DNA of 64,000 nt. Source: Pleurodeles waltl. Its lineage: Eukaryota > Chordata > Amphibia > Caudata > Salamandridae. This document shows, piece after piece, positions 12,589 to 22,550 of this stretch. The DNA lies in the NCBI RefSeq assembly GCF_031143425.1, contig NC_090444.1, positions 58,027,533 through 58,091,532 on the forward strand, read 5' to 3'. The notes beneath the pieces are model-generated. The model saw only the letters and a program-made list of their open reading frames with translations. It was not told where the DNA came from and ran no database searches. Within the stretch, counting starts at the first letter, position 1, and each line of letters starts with the position of its first letter. Both the position numbers and the translations under genes were made by a program.

Positions 12589-13706
12589 TTGGGTATGAAT
12601 CGTGTTCTGTGTAGACTGTGGGTGCATACCTCTGAGTTGTTTGACTCTTTGCTCGCTGTTGTCCTTCATAGGCACCGTCCGCTGGGACATGTGAGGAGAT
12701 GGCGGAATCCTCCGGTGTACCGACCGCTGGTGGACCTGTCAACAATGGAGGAAAGAAATTTGATCATCACCTACAGGTTTGACCGTGCCACAATCCAGGA
12801 ACTGTGTACCCAGTTGGAGCCAGACCTGATGTCAGCAATCCGCCATCCCACAGGAATCCCCCCTCAAGTGCAGGTGCTATCAGTGCTCCATTTCCTTGCA
12901 AGTGGGTCTTTTCAAACAACTGTGGCCATGGCATCAGGGATGTCCCAGTCTATGTTTTCCAACGTGTTGTCCAGAGTGTTGTCTGCCCTGCTGAAACACA
13001 TGAGCAGCTACATCGTGTTCCCTCAGGTGGAGGACTTGCCTACAGTGAAAGGTGATTTCTATGCCCTTGGACATATCCCCAACATCATAGGTGCCTTTGA
13101 TGGGACCCATGTGGCTTTGGTACCCCCCCACAGGAGTGAACAGGTGTACAGGAACCAGAATAGTTATCATTCCATGAATGTACAGATGGTATGTTTGGCT
13201 GACCAGTACATCTCCCAAGTGAATGCCATGTTCCCTGGCTCAGTGCATGACGCCTACATCATGCGGAATAGCAGCATCCCTTATGTGATGGGTCAACTAC
13301 AGAGGCACTGGGTGTGGTTATTAGGTGACTCTGGTTACCCCAACCTGTCATGGCTACTGACCCAGTGAGAAATCCCAGGACCAGGGCAGAGGAACGCTAC
13401 AATGAGGCCCATGGGCGGACTAGGAGGGTGATCGAACGCACCTTCGGCCTCCTGAAGGCCAGGTTTAGGTGCCTCCATATGACAGGTGGATCCCTATTCT
13501 ACTCACCAAAGAAGGTGTCCCAAATCATCGTGGCCTGCTGTATGCTTCATAACTTGGCTTTGCGATGACAGGTGCCTTTTCTGCAGGAGGATGGTCCAGA
13601 TGGTGGTGTTGTGGCAGCTGTGGAGCCTGTGGACAGTGATGAGGAGGAAGCAGAGGAAGAAGACATTGACAACAGGGACTCAGTCATCCAGCAATATTTC
13701 CAGTGA
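12589..13706 (+). pseudogene. HARBI1-like transposase, frameshifted
   Basis: This is a DDE nuclease of the PIF/Harbinger (HARBI1) type, closely similar to the intact copy at 26005-27075. The frame is open to 13368 and includes GAFDGTHVALV and GSVHDAYIM. Around 13361-13363 one C is missing relative to element 2, so translation stops at 13366-13368. The next frame resumes with NPRTRAEERYNEAHG and VIERTFGLLKARF, then meets a TGA at 13566-13568 where element 2 has an arginine codon. The acidic C-terminus then continues to QQYFQ and a stop at 13704-13706. It is non-functional as it stands. Confidence 0.9.
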
Positions 13707-14235
13707 CACACAGGTGAGAATACATTCCTGCCTACTACAAGTACTTTTACACTTCTACCTCTATCCTGTCTGTCAATTTCACCTAGTATATGGTCACTGA
13801 TTTGTCACTTTCCCTTACGGTTTCACAGGTGTGCTTCCCAACTTGTGTCATCTGCTTAGATTCCTCATGGACTAGAGCTGTGTGACATAGGTATGTTGAC
13901 ATTACTAATTCTTGGAAATTTTGTCACTGTCATTGCAAATACACTATTTCAAAATCACAGACAGACTTCAGATATTTTGGTGCTTTAGATGTGTTTATTT
14001 ACATACAAAATATTGGAGTTGGCAGTTAAATGGCGAGGGGTGATGGCGGAGGAGTGTCCATGGCAGAGTCCATTCTATTTGTCTCATAGGTGCATTGCCC
14101 ATATGGGCATAGGAAGTGGAGCTGGGGCAGTTCCAATATGGACAGGGTGACAAAGTGGGACAGTGGGTTGACAATCAGGGTGGTCTCATTTCTTGGCGGG
14201 GGTCTTGGCATCGCGCTCTGTCTTGTTCCTGGATC
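13707..14235. other. Harbinger 1 interval between convergent genes
   Basis: Non-coding stretch between the end of the transposase relic and the 3' end of the minus-strand Myb gene. It resembles the equivalent interval 27076-27583 in element 2. I see no separate gene. Confidence 0.6.
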
Positions 14236-15711
14236 TCAGGGAGCGCTTGCGGGGTGGTTCTCCATCTGCAGGGGGTGGGGTGCTGGTGTGGTTGTCCTAT
14301 GGCGGTGCCTCCTGTCCACTAGCGCCGGCGGAGGTGGTGGGCAGTTCATCGTCCATGCTAGTGTCAGGGGTCCCTTGTAGTGCACAGTGTCCCTCCTGGT
14401 GTTGAGTATTTCCTTCAGCACCCCTACAATGGTGCCCAGGGCGGAGCTGATGGTTCTTGGTTCCTCCCTGAAGACCAAATACTGTTCCTCCTGCATGCGC
14501 TGGGTTTCCTGAAACTTGGCCAGGACCGTTGCCATCATCTCCTGGGAGTGGTGGTATGCTCCCATGATGGAGGAGAGGGCCTTGTGGAGAGTGGGTTCCC
14601 TTGGCCTGTCCGCCCCCTGTCGCACAGCAGCCCTCCCAGTTCCCCTGTGTTCCTGGGCCTCCGTCCCCTGGACTGTGTGCCCACTACCACTGCCCCCAGG
14701 TCCCTGTTGTTGTTGGGGTGGTGGGTTATCCTGGGTTCTCTGTAGTGGTGGACACACAGCTGATCGACGTGTCCTGGGGACGGAGGTATGGGCCCGCTGG
14801 GTGGGTGCTGTGCTGGTGTTACCAGAGGGGGGTAGGTCTGTGGTGGCCTGTGCCTGTGTGAGGGAACCGACTGTCCCGAGGCCCACGATGGTCCGGGCTG
14901 GTCATCTAGATCCAGTTGGACAGAGCTGCTGTCATCACTGTGGGCCTCTTCTGTGGGTGGCGTGGAGATGTCTGGTCCCTCCTGTCTGGTGACGTTGGGT
15001 AGTGGTCTGCAGGGGTGTAAAAGCATGATTAGTGCATCTGTGTGTGTCATGGTGTGCAATGGGTGGGTGACTGTGTAGCCCAGTGCTTGCATTCCAGTGT
15101 GGGTGCTTGTGTGATGCTGGTTTAGGGGGGTGTTTGGGTATGTGCAGTGGGCATGCTTTAGTGATGGGTGTCCATGCGTTGTTGTTGCATGCAGGGCTTG
15201 GTGTTGGGATGTGTGGTTTGTGATATTGGTACATTTGTGAGGAGTTGGAGTGATAGGGGTGGGGGTGAGGATGGGGGTATGTGATAGCATGCAGATGGGG
15301 TGGGGGATATGGTAGTTAAAGGTTTGACTTATCAGAGTTCATTCCTCCACCGACTCCTGCGAGGCCCTCAGGATGCAGAATCGCCAAGACCTGCTCCTCC
15401 CATGTTGTTAGTTGTGGGTGAGGAGGTGGGGGTCCGCCGCCAGTCCGCTGAACCGCCTGGTGGTGTCTTGAGACCATGGAACGCACCTTCCCCAGTAGGT
15501 CGTTCCACCTCTCCCTGATGTCGTCCCGATTTCTTGGGTGTTGTCCCACTGCGTTGACCCTGTCGACTATTCTTCTCCATAACTCCATCTTCCTTGCAAT
15601 CGAGGTATGCTGCACCTGTGCTCCAAATAGCTGTGGCTCTACCCAGACGATTTCCTCCACCATGACCCTGAGCTCCTCCTCCGAAAACCTAGGTTGTCTT
15701 TGCCGTGCCAT
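14236..15711 (-). pseudogene. Harbinger Myb/SANT protein A, broken copy
   Basis: Exon 1 runs from ATG at 15711 to about 15316. It encodes a Myb/SANT-like DNA-binding domain near residues 7-80, with RFSEEELRVMVEEIV at the start and RNRDDIRERWNDLLGKV in the recognition-helix region. A second exon probably begins at 15006 (acceptor cctgcag) with acidic sequence (DDSSSVQLDLDDQPGPS). One base is missing in a run near 14862 relative to element 2, which shifts the frame. The correct frame resumes in the 14236-14886 stretch with EPTLHKALSSIMGAY. Human NAIF1, a HARBI1 partner derived from a Harbinger Myb gene, has a related domain. That comparison is from memory. Confidence 0.75.
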
Positions 15712-16941
15712 GGGGTGGTGTGTGGGGTCGTGTGTGTGGTGATAAGTGTGTTGATATGTGTTGGTGTGTGGTGTTTTGTGCGTGGACGTTGTGTGGGTGA
15801 TGGTGTTGAGTGCCTGTGGCTGCTAGTTTGTGGATGGTGGTGTCTCTCTCTGGCCTTCTCTCTGTAATAGTGGTCGTTTGGGTTTGTGTGTGATGTGGGT
15901 GTGTGTTTAATATTGTATTGGGTGTGTGGGAGTGGTGTGTGTATGTGTATCAAGTGTGTGTATTTCGAATTGTCGACTGTGGCGGTGTTTTGTAGAAGTT
16001 TGTGTATTTTGAGCGCCGCAGTGTGTACCGCCAATGGAATACCGCGGTTGAAAGACCGTTGCGTGGATATATGGGTCGTGATAGCGTGGGCGTATTTCTG
16101 TTGGTGTGACGGTGGAGGATTTGTTTTCGCCAGTTTATCACTGACCTTTGGTGTGGCGGAATTGTGTGGGTGTCTGAATTTTGTCAGATTTCGAGATGTG
16201 GGTCATAATAGCTGTGGCGGAATTCCGCGGCTGCGGCGGTATGTTGGCGGTCTTCTGCACGGCGGTAAGCGGCTTTTACTGCCAATGTTGTATTGACCCC
16301 TATGTATATATCTAGAAAAATACATAAAATCAAATTATAGATATTTACATATATTGGATATGCAGTCCATTGCTGTTTGGGTATGGTGGTTATGTCGGAA
16401 AGACACAACTATTGAGAATACTTCTGTTAAGATAGTTATCCGTGGATCTTATATTTGGGGGCAATTTAATTCCATAGATTGGCCTCTTGAGCAGAGATTG
16501 ATGTACCACATATTGGACCTCATTATGACCTTGGCCAAGATCTGACCGCCGCGCGGCCGCCAATGCAGCCGCACTCTCGCCGCGGTCATTATGAGATCCC
16601 CGCCCACCAGCCCAGCGGTGATCTCGGCCGCAACACAGGAGCCGTCTCCAAATGGACAATGACAGTGAAAAGCTGCATGGGGCCCCCAGGGGCCCGCGAC
16701 TCCCCGCTTTGCCAGCCTTTTCCTGGCGGTTCAAACCGCCAGGAAATGGCAGGCAGTCGGGGGCTCGTAATCCCCTGGGCAGCGCTGCAACCAGCGCTGC
16801 CCAAGCGGATTATCACCGCCGGGGCTAATGTGGCGCTTCCGCTGCGGTCAAAATAGCCAAGATTGCACCTCCAGCCTGTTGGTGGTGCAATCGCCAAAAC
16901 AGCCCTGGCGGTCTTTGACCGTCAGGGTTGTAATGACCCCC
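15712..16941. other. Harbinger 1 right subterminal region
   Basis: GT-rich tract (about 15715-15960) followed by CpG-rich DNA full of CCGC/GCGG motifs and ending in the right terminal inverted repeat. It is probably the promoter side of Myb gene A. No additional gene is visible. Confidence 0.6.
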
Positions 16942-17109
16942 ATTATCTTTTTCTTGTATGATGGTGTTTTGAGGCAGGAGAATACAGAAGGACTGCATTT
17001 TAAGGTTCTTGGAGCTGCAGTCTTCAAAGATGAAATAAAACTAATATAGCACTTTATCAGAGATTTTAGTTTCTTGGGCATCCTAGAAATCAAGACCCCA
17101 TTTTTGCTT

Positions 17110-17860
17110 ATGTTAACGCAGGAATGGGCTTATTCTTAATCACTGGTTCAAAGATGACACCCTTAGCCACCAGTAACTCTTCTAGAACATTAATATACAA
17201 GATAAAAATAATTGGAGCCAGTACACAACCTTAACAGAACCTTCTACCCTCCCAAAATGAATCAGTGAATTCCCTATCAGGCCCATAACTCCCAGCAGCA
17301 GAAAGATCATAATGTAGGGCCCTCTGAAAACCAACAAGCCCCTTATCAACTCCAATAGATTACAATTTCACCCACAAATTGGAAAGGGACATAAATGCTA
17401 TTGAAATGGGTCCCTGCTTTGCTATAGCATATTTGCCAATTAAGAGGAGCAATTTGAGGCATCGCTCTATTGTACCCATTTTGGCTCTGAACCAATATTC
17501 AAGCTTACAGAGAACATCTTTATCTCCAACCACAAAAACAACTTTTTGAGAGTGATCCTTCCAGCTATCTTTGTCATAGAATCTAAGAGTTATTGGTTGA
17601 TAGCAGCTGGGTTACTATGGGCCCCCTTTTAAATAATTGGGATAATGGTCAGTCTCCAAGAGTGGGGTAGACCAGTTTTACATGCCAGATTCACATACGT
17701 TTTTATGGGAGGGGCTGACAAGTCCATATTCCATTTATATAGGTACATAGGAATCCTATAGGGCCCAGGTGCTTTGTTTGAGGGACTTAAATTGATTAAA
17801 TTGATTTATCCAATGACCTCTTCCAATATAAACCTGGTCTTCATGGAATAACTAGGCAGA
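17110..17860 (-). pseudogene. LINE reverse transcriptase relic
   Basis: The minus strand in broken frames reads typical non-LTR reverse transcriptase blocks in order. They are NKAPGP.RIP near 17770, SWRLTIIPI near 17650, LLDS..K near 17580, AFMSLSN near 17395 and GCVLAPIIFILYINVLEE near 17190. Several stop codons interrupt it (for example within the SWRLTIIPI block and before GCVLAP), so it is a dead fragment. The clade cannot be fixed by eye. The element lies just beyond the right end of Harbinger 1. Confidence 0.7.
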
Positions 17861-19125
17861 GGTTGATCCATATCCTCCTTGCTTACATCTCCAAGGCTGC
17901 AAAATGGCTTAAAGTGGTTCCAGACAAAGCCACTGAAGTATGCGATTGTACGCCGCTGAGATTTTCACATAATTATAGCACACGTTTGCAACATAATATA
18001 TTGTCACATCTCCAGCCAATGACGTGTACCACAACTGAATTGTTCCCTCTCTGACATCATGGACTGGACCATACATAAGCAGATCTGACTTGAATCCACA
18101 CTTATAAAGGTTATGATACACATGAACTTTAAGACCACTTCCAGTCTGAATGAGAGTACAAGCAAGCCTGTGCTGTGTAGGTGGCACTGCCTGGGTGGGA
18201 GGGATATGCTCAACATGATTTCCATAGGTCGGTGTGCCACAGGACTTAAGCTGCACCTTACTGATAAGGTACAACAATGTGGAATAGGTCTGAGGTTGCT
18301 TGCTTTTCCAGTTCAGAAGGGCTTGTCTTAACAGTTTGGACTGGATTGTGAAAAATGAAGCAGGGCAAACAGTGTTTTTTTAATTGCTCTGCCCCTACCC
18401 GCACTGACACAGTCATCATAAAATGATGGAGAGGAATGTTACCTAAAGTAATCACCCATTCCTGGGGTTAATTCAAGCATTCTATCCATCACTTAATGTT
18501 TCCTCAGTGAAATACCTTGGCAAGGATTGTTGTGCCCTAGCATGGGCCATGCTGGTACTTTTTCCATTGGACATATGTTACACCTCACTGATGGGGCTCA
18601 ACAAGCTAAAACAGTTTGGGATTGAGTATACTTCTATTCAGAGAAGACTTGGTCTTAGATGGGCAGGACCTAGGAAGCGTTGCTTATGTTTTGTCTCTGT
18701 TTGCAGGGACACATTAAACAATAAAGCAATAAAATAGAAAGTTTGCCATTGGAGTTATCAGTGCATAAGATTAACTCAAGGGTTCCATCTCAAGCTGGTG
18801 GGAGGTGTATTCCAAGATTCAGCTCCCGTACCCACTGTGCCGTAAATTTCATTAATGTGAACTGACAAGACCAAAACTGTTCTGGGCCTGTAAGTTTCAA
18901 TTCAAAGGGGGCCTGATATAGTTCAGACTCTTCCCAATGTGGTAGGTCCAAGACTGAATTGCATACGGTTCATCTTCCTCTCTGATGCGCCTACATAAAG
19001 ATGATCTTAAAGGAAGCTCAGAGTAGTTATCAATGGAAGAGGTTTGTTCAAACATTCAAACCCATTATGTTTTCCTTCTACACCAAATGTCATTGCCTAA
19101 ATGGCTCCAAAATTAAAGAAATCTA
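17861..19125. other. no gene recognised
   Basis: Unique-looking sequence with only short ORFs. It may include further LINE remains upstream of the reverse transcriptase relic, but I could not read any motif. Confidence 0.4.
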
Positions 19126-19805
19126 GGGCCAGATGTAGCAAACTGTTTGCGACTCGCAAACGGCGAAAATCGCCGTTTGCGAGTCGCAAACGCGTGTTTG
19201 CTATGCAGAAATGCATTTTGCGAGTCGGGACCGACTCGCAAAATGCATTTCCGAGTCGCAAATAGAAAGGGGTGTTCCCTTCCTATTTGCGGTCGCAGTG
19301 GTATGCAATTCCATTTGCGACCGCGTACGTCGCAGTTACCATCCACTTGAAGTGGATGGTAACCCACTCGCAAACGGGAAGGGGTCCCCATGGGACCCCT
19401 TCCCCTTTGTGACTGGACCCAAAATAATTTTTTCAGGGCAGGCAGTGGTCCAAGGGACCACTCCCTGCCCTGAAAAAATCCGAAACTAAAGGTTTCGGTA
19501 TTTTTTTCAAAGTGCAGCTCGTTTTCCTTTAAGGAAAACGGGCTACACTTGGGAAAAAAAAAAGCAGTCACGGACATGGAGGTCTGCTGTTCCCAGCAGG
19601 CCTCCATCCCCGTGAGTGCCCAGAGTCGCTATGGGGGCGCGACCCACCTCGTTAATATTAATGAGGTGGGTCTATGCGACCCCATAGCGACTCGCAAAAG
19701 GTGTCTGAGACACCTTTCTGCATATGGTTTTGCGACTCGGGAATTGCGAGTCGCTCGGTGTCGCAATTTCCGAGTCGCAAAACCAAGTTTGGCTACATCT
19801 GGCGC
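19126..19805. mobile_element. 680-bp MITE, CTA target duplication
   Basis: The ends gggccagatgtagc (left) and gctacatctggcgc (right) are inverted repeats with one mismatch. CTA lies on both sides (19123-19125 and 19806-19808), fitting a 3-bp target-site duplication. The interior is made of repeated ACTCGCAAA-type words and nested palindromes and has no coding capacity. The 3-bp duplication suggests a Harbinger-like mobiliser, but the termini differ from elements 1-3, so the superfamily is an inference. Confidence 0.8.
19146..19190. repeat. perfect palindrome in MITE
   Basis: Two 21-bp arms, 19146-19166 and 19170-19190, are exact reverse complements separated by AAA. They start and end with TTTGCGACTCGC-type words. 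Confidence 0.97.
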
Positions 19806-19808
19806 CTA

Positions 19809-20345
19809 GTGCTTTCAGAAGTAGGCCAAGAGCCTGAGGGACATTTAGGCCGCAGTTGGCCCTCTAAGGTGTTTAGGATGTCCTGATGTTAAGTAGATTT
19901 TAATTTTAATAATTGTAGATTAGTTTTATGGTATATCTAAGCATACTCCTTCGGAAACATATAGCTTACTTGACAATTACTTTTATTGGTCTATGTTTCC
20001 TATGAGTTCCAAATCTCATCACCTCATAAAAAGGGCTGGATTGTGGAGGTACAGAGCACAAAAAGGGATGCCTTTAAGTGCAGCTCTGAGAAGTTTCCAG
20101 GGTTGACGTTAATTAAATCATTCCATCCATCTCTTTTTTCCCCACTCTATAGACTCAAATGCATGATTACATATATTACTTTGAGTAGTTAGCCCCAGAA
20201 TCCGATTTGTGTCATAGTTGACCCCAGAAGATGTCTAGGATCTCTTGATGTTGTGTAGATCATAGTTTTCTTGACTCTACATTTTATATATGATATATTC
20301 AAGCATATGCATTATGAAACATATAGCGGACTCAATAGGTTGACA
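19809..20345. other. no gene recognised
   Basis: AT-rich sequence between the MITE and a pentanucleotide tract. No gene or clear repeat boundary is visible. Confidence 0.4.
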
Positions 20346-20346
20346 C

Positions 20347-20392
20347 TAAGATAAGATAAGATAAGATAAGATAAGATACGATACGATAAGAC
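20347..20392. repeat. AAGAT microsatellite
   Basis: Tandem ATAAG/AAGAT pentanucleotides, imperfect at the 3' side (ATACG variants). Confidence 0.95.
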
Positions 20393-20459
20393 AAAGAAAT
20401 TATAGAGCATAGCTATACCCAAAGGCATTAAGGCACGGAGTGCGATGTCCAAGAGAGGC

Positions 20460-21138
20460 TAGGACATTCAAGAGAGCCTAAATACATCTATCGTTCTGGT
20501 TATAAAGAGAAAAGCCAGGACTTTAATGCTTTCCTAAAAGGAAGGTGCGGTTGAATTTTGGGGAAGTCGGGGGGAAGAGAGTTCCAAAATTTTGCCAACA
20601 CCACTGAAAATGCTTTTCCTCCCCATTTCTTCTTACACTCTTTGGGGATGCCAACAAAATTCAGTGATGCTGATCTGAGAGACCTAGTCGATATATAACA
20701 TACGACCATAGTTTTTATCACTTCAGGGGTATCCACATTAAGTGCATTGTGCACAATATACATAGCTTTGAAGACAACCCGTTTCAGAATCTAGTACTAG
20801 CTTTGCCGTTGCATTTTGTACCAGTTGGAGTTTGGCCAGAGAGGTCTTTCTTATTTCTAAAAGGAGGACATTAAAGTAATCCATCCTGGATGAGATTAAG
20901 TTAAAAGCTATCTTTTTTGGGCTGTTAAGGGGATATAAGGAAATATTGTCCGCTGAAATTGGATGATCCAGAAGTAGGTGGATACAATGTGGTTAATATG
21001 AAGTTCAAAGGATAGCACACTGTCCATGATAACTCCAAGATTTTTTGCTGACTTTTCAGGGCTGGAAAATGTCCCTAAGCCTTCAGGCCCCAACTCTGGC
21101 TCCATATAGGTGAGGGACTTCCAAAAATCAACAACTTA
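20460..21138 (-). pseudogene. CR1/L2-type LINE, RT C-terminal part
   Basis: The minus strand carries two readable blocks of a CR1/L2-superfamily reverse transcriptase. At 21105-20908 is KNLGVIMDSVLSFELHI, and at 20763-20500 is FSVVLAKFWNSLPPDFP followed by FRKALKSWLF, the usual end of such proteins. The frame is broken between them. The upstream part of the same LINE lies beyond the Harbinger insertion at 29742-30000: the RT text KLLIFGSP is split by the TTA target site. Confidence 0.75.
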
Positions 21139-22005
21139 GGCCCTCATTCTGACCCTGGCGGTCGGTGATAAAGCGGCGGCCAACCCGCCAACAGGCCGGC
21201 GGTCCAAAATATGCAATTCTGACCCTGGCGGGAACCGCCAACACAGCCCGCCACATCAACACTCCGACCGCCACGGCGGAACAAACAAACAGCGCGGCGG
21301 TCACCGCCAACAGCCAGACGGCAGACAATGTACCGCCCACCCTATCACGACCCACCAATCCGCCACCTTTTCCGGGGCGGGAGCACCGCCGATAAAAACA
21401 CGGCGGAAACAGACTACGAACGGGAAAACGCTCACCTCCACATACTCCACGCGAGATTCCGGCAGTATGGAACCCGAGTTACAGGTCATCCCCGCACTCC
21501 TATACCTACTCCTGTACCAGGAGCACGCCCGGCGGCGCGGAAGACATCGGTGAGTACAGAACCTACGACACTGGGGAGGGAAAAGATTACCGGCACACAC
21601 CCACCCACCCACACCCAATACAACACACACATCAATGCATTCCCACAGATCACTGTCACAACCCACAAACCCCCCCCTCCGAAATAATGCAAAGACCAAA
21701 AGAAGAGATCTTAAACGGGCAGATATATTGAAAAATGGACAGCAGTAATCCAAATAAATAAATAAACTATGTACAAAATATATACATCTACTATATGTAG
21801 TCCAACCACTGTCCGTGGACCACAGGGGTCCTGAGCAAAGGGGCAAGGCCCAGTCCCACGACAAGAACTCCACGGAGAGAACACTGCAGGGGCATCAGAA
21901 AGAAAAAAAGGACAGGCACCTCAGGGGGAAGGGAAGGGGGGGCACCTCAGCCACTTGAGTACACGACGCCAGATCCACGAGGGGACTCCATGACCACTGG
22001 CCCAT

Positions 22006-22222
22006 CCTGGGGAGTGCAAAGCCACAGTCCATACAGTCCATACAGTGGGTGGCCTGCCTGGGGAGTGCAAAGCCACAGTCCATACAGTCCATACAGTGGG
22101 TGGCCTGCCCACTGGGCCATCCTGGGGAGTGCAAAGCCACAGTCCATACAGTCCATACAGTGGGTGGCCTGCCCACTGGGCCATCCTGGGGAATGCAAAG
22201 CCACAGTCCAAACAGTCCATAA
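22006..22222. repeat. 64-bp repeat, about 3.5 copies
   Basis: Same core as the large array in element 1 (ctggggagtgcaaagccac, then a gtgggtggcctgcccac hairpin), with a 64-bp spacing. One copy is shortened after 'gtgggtggcctgcc'. It occupies the equivalent position inside element 2. Confidence 0.9.
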
Positions 22223-22317
22223 CAGACTCCACTGCCACTGGAGGAGGCATGTTGACCAGAGGACATCCTGCAGCCCTGCCCGAGACAGATCCTGCCCTGC
22301 CACGTCTGCCAAAGGGC

Positions 22318-22500
22318 CAGCGGTTCTTGCCTGGAAGGGCCCAGTTCAGCGGTTCTTGCCTTGAAGGGCCCAGTTCAGCGGTTCTTGCCTTGAAGGGCCC
22401 ATTTCAGCGGTTCTTGCCTTGAAGGGCCCAGTTCAGCGGTTCTTGCCTTGAAGGGCCCAGTTCAGCGGTTCTTGCCTTGAAGGGCCCAGTTCAGCGGTTC
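22318..22500. repeat. 29-bp tandem repeat
   Basis: Units beginning 'cagcggttcttgccttgaag' recur every 29 bp for about six copies. Related degenerate units with gacggcggtccccagcgg run on to about 22625. The repeat lies at the 3' end of the Myb B gene, so part of it may be translated on the minus strand. Confidence 0.9.
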
Positions 22501-22550
22501 TTGAGACGGCGGTCCCCAGCGGAGCGGTGCTGGAGACGGCGGGGCCCAGT

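Larger units (their letters stand above)
5526..16941. mobile_element. PIF/Harbinger element 1 (decayed)
   Basis: The left end (5526 onward, ggtggtcattacaacc) and the reverse complement of the right end (to 16941, gggggtcattacaacc) form terminal inverted repeats with one mismatch in 16. The subtermini are rich in GGCGG motifs. Inside are a HARBI1-like transposase relic on + and two Myb/SANT-type genes on -, in the same order as in element 2 at 21139-29741. The flanking triplets are TAT and ATT, so the expected 3-bp target duplication is not intact. The length of about 11.4 kb is inflated by a 2.8-kb minisatellite. All three genes have frameshifts or stops. Confidence 0.85.
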
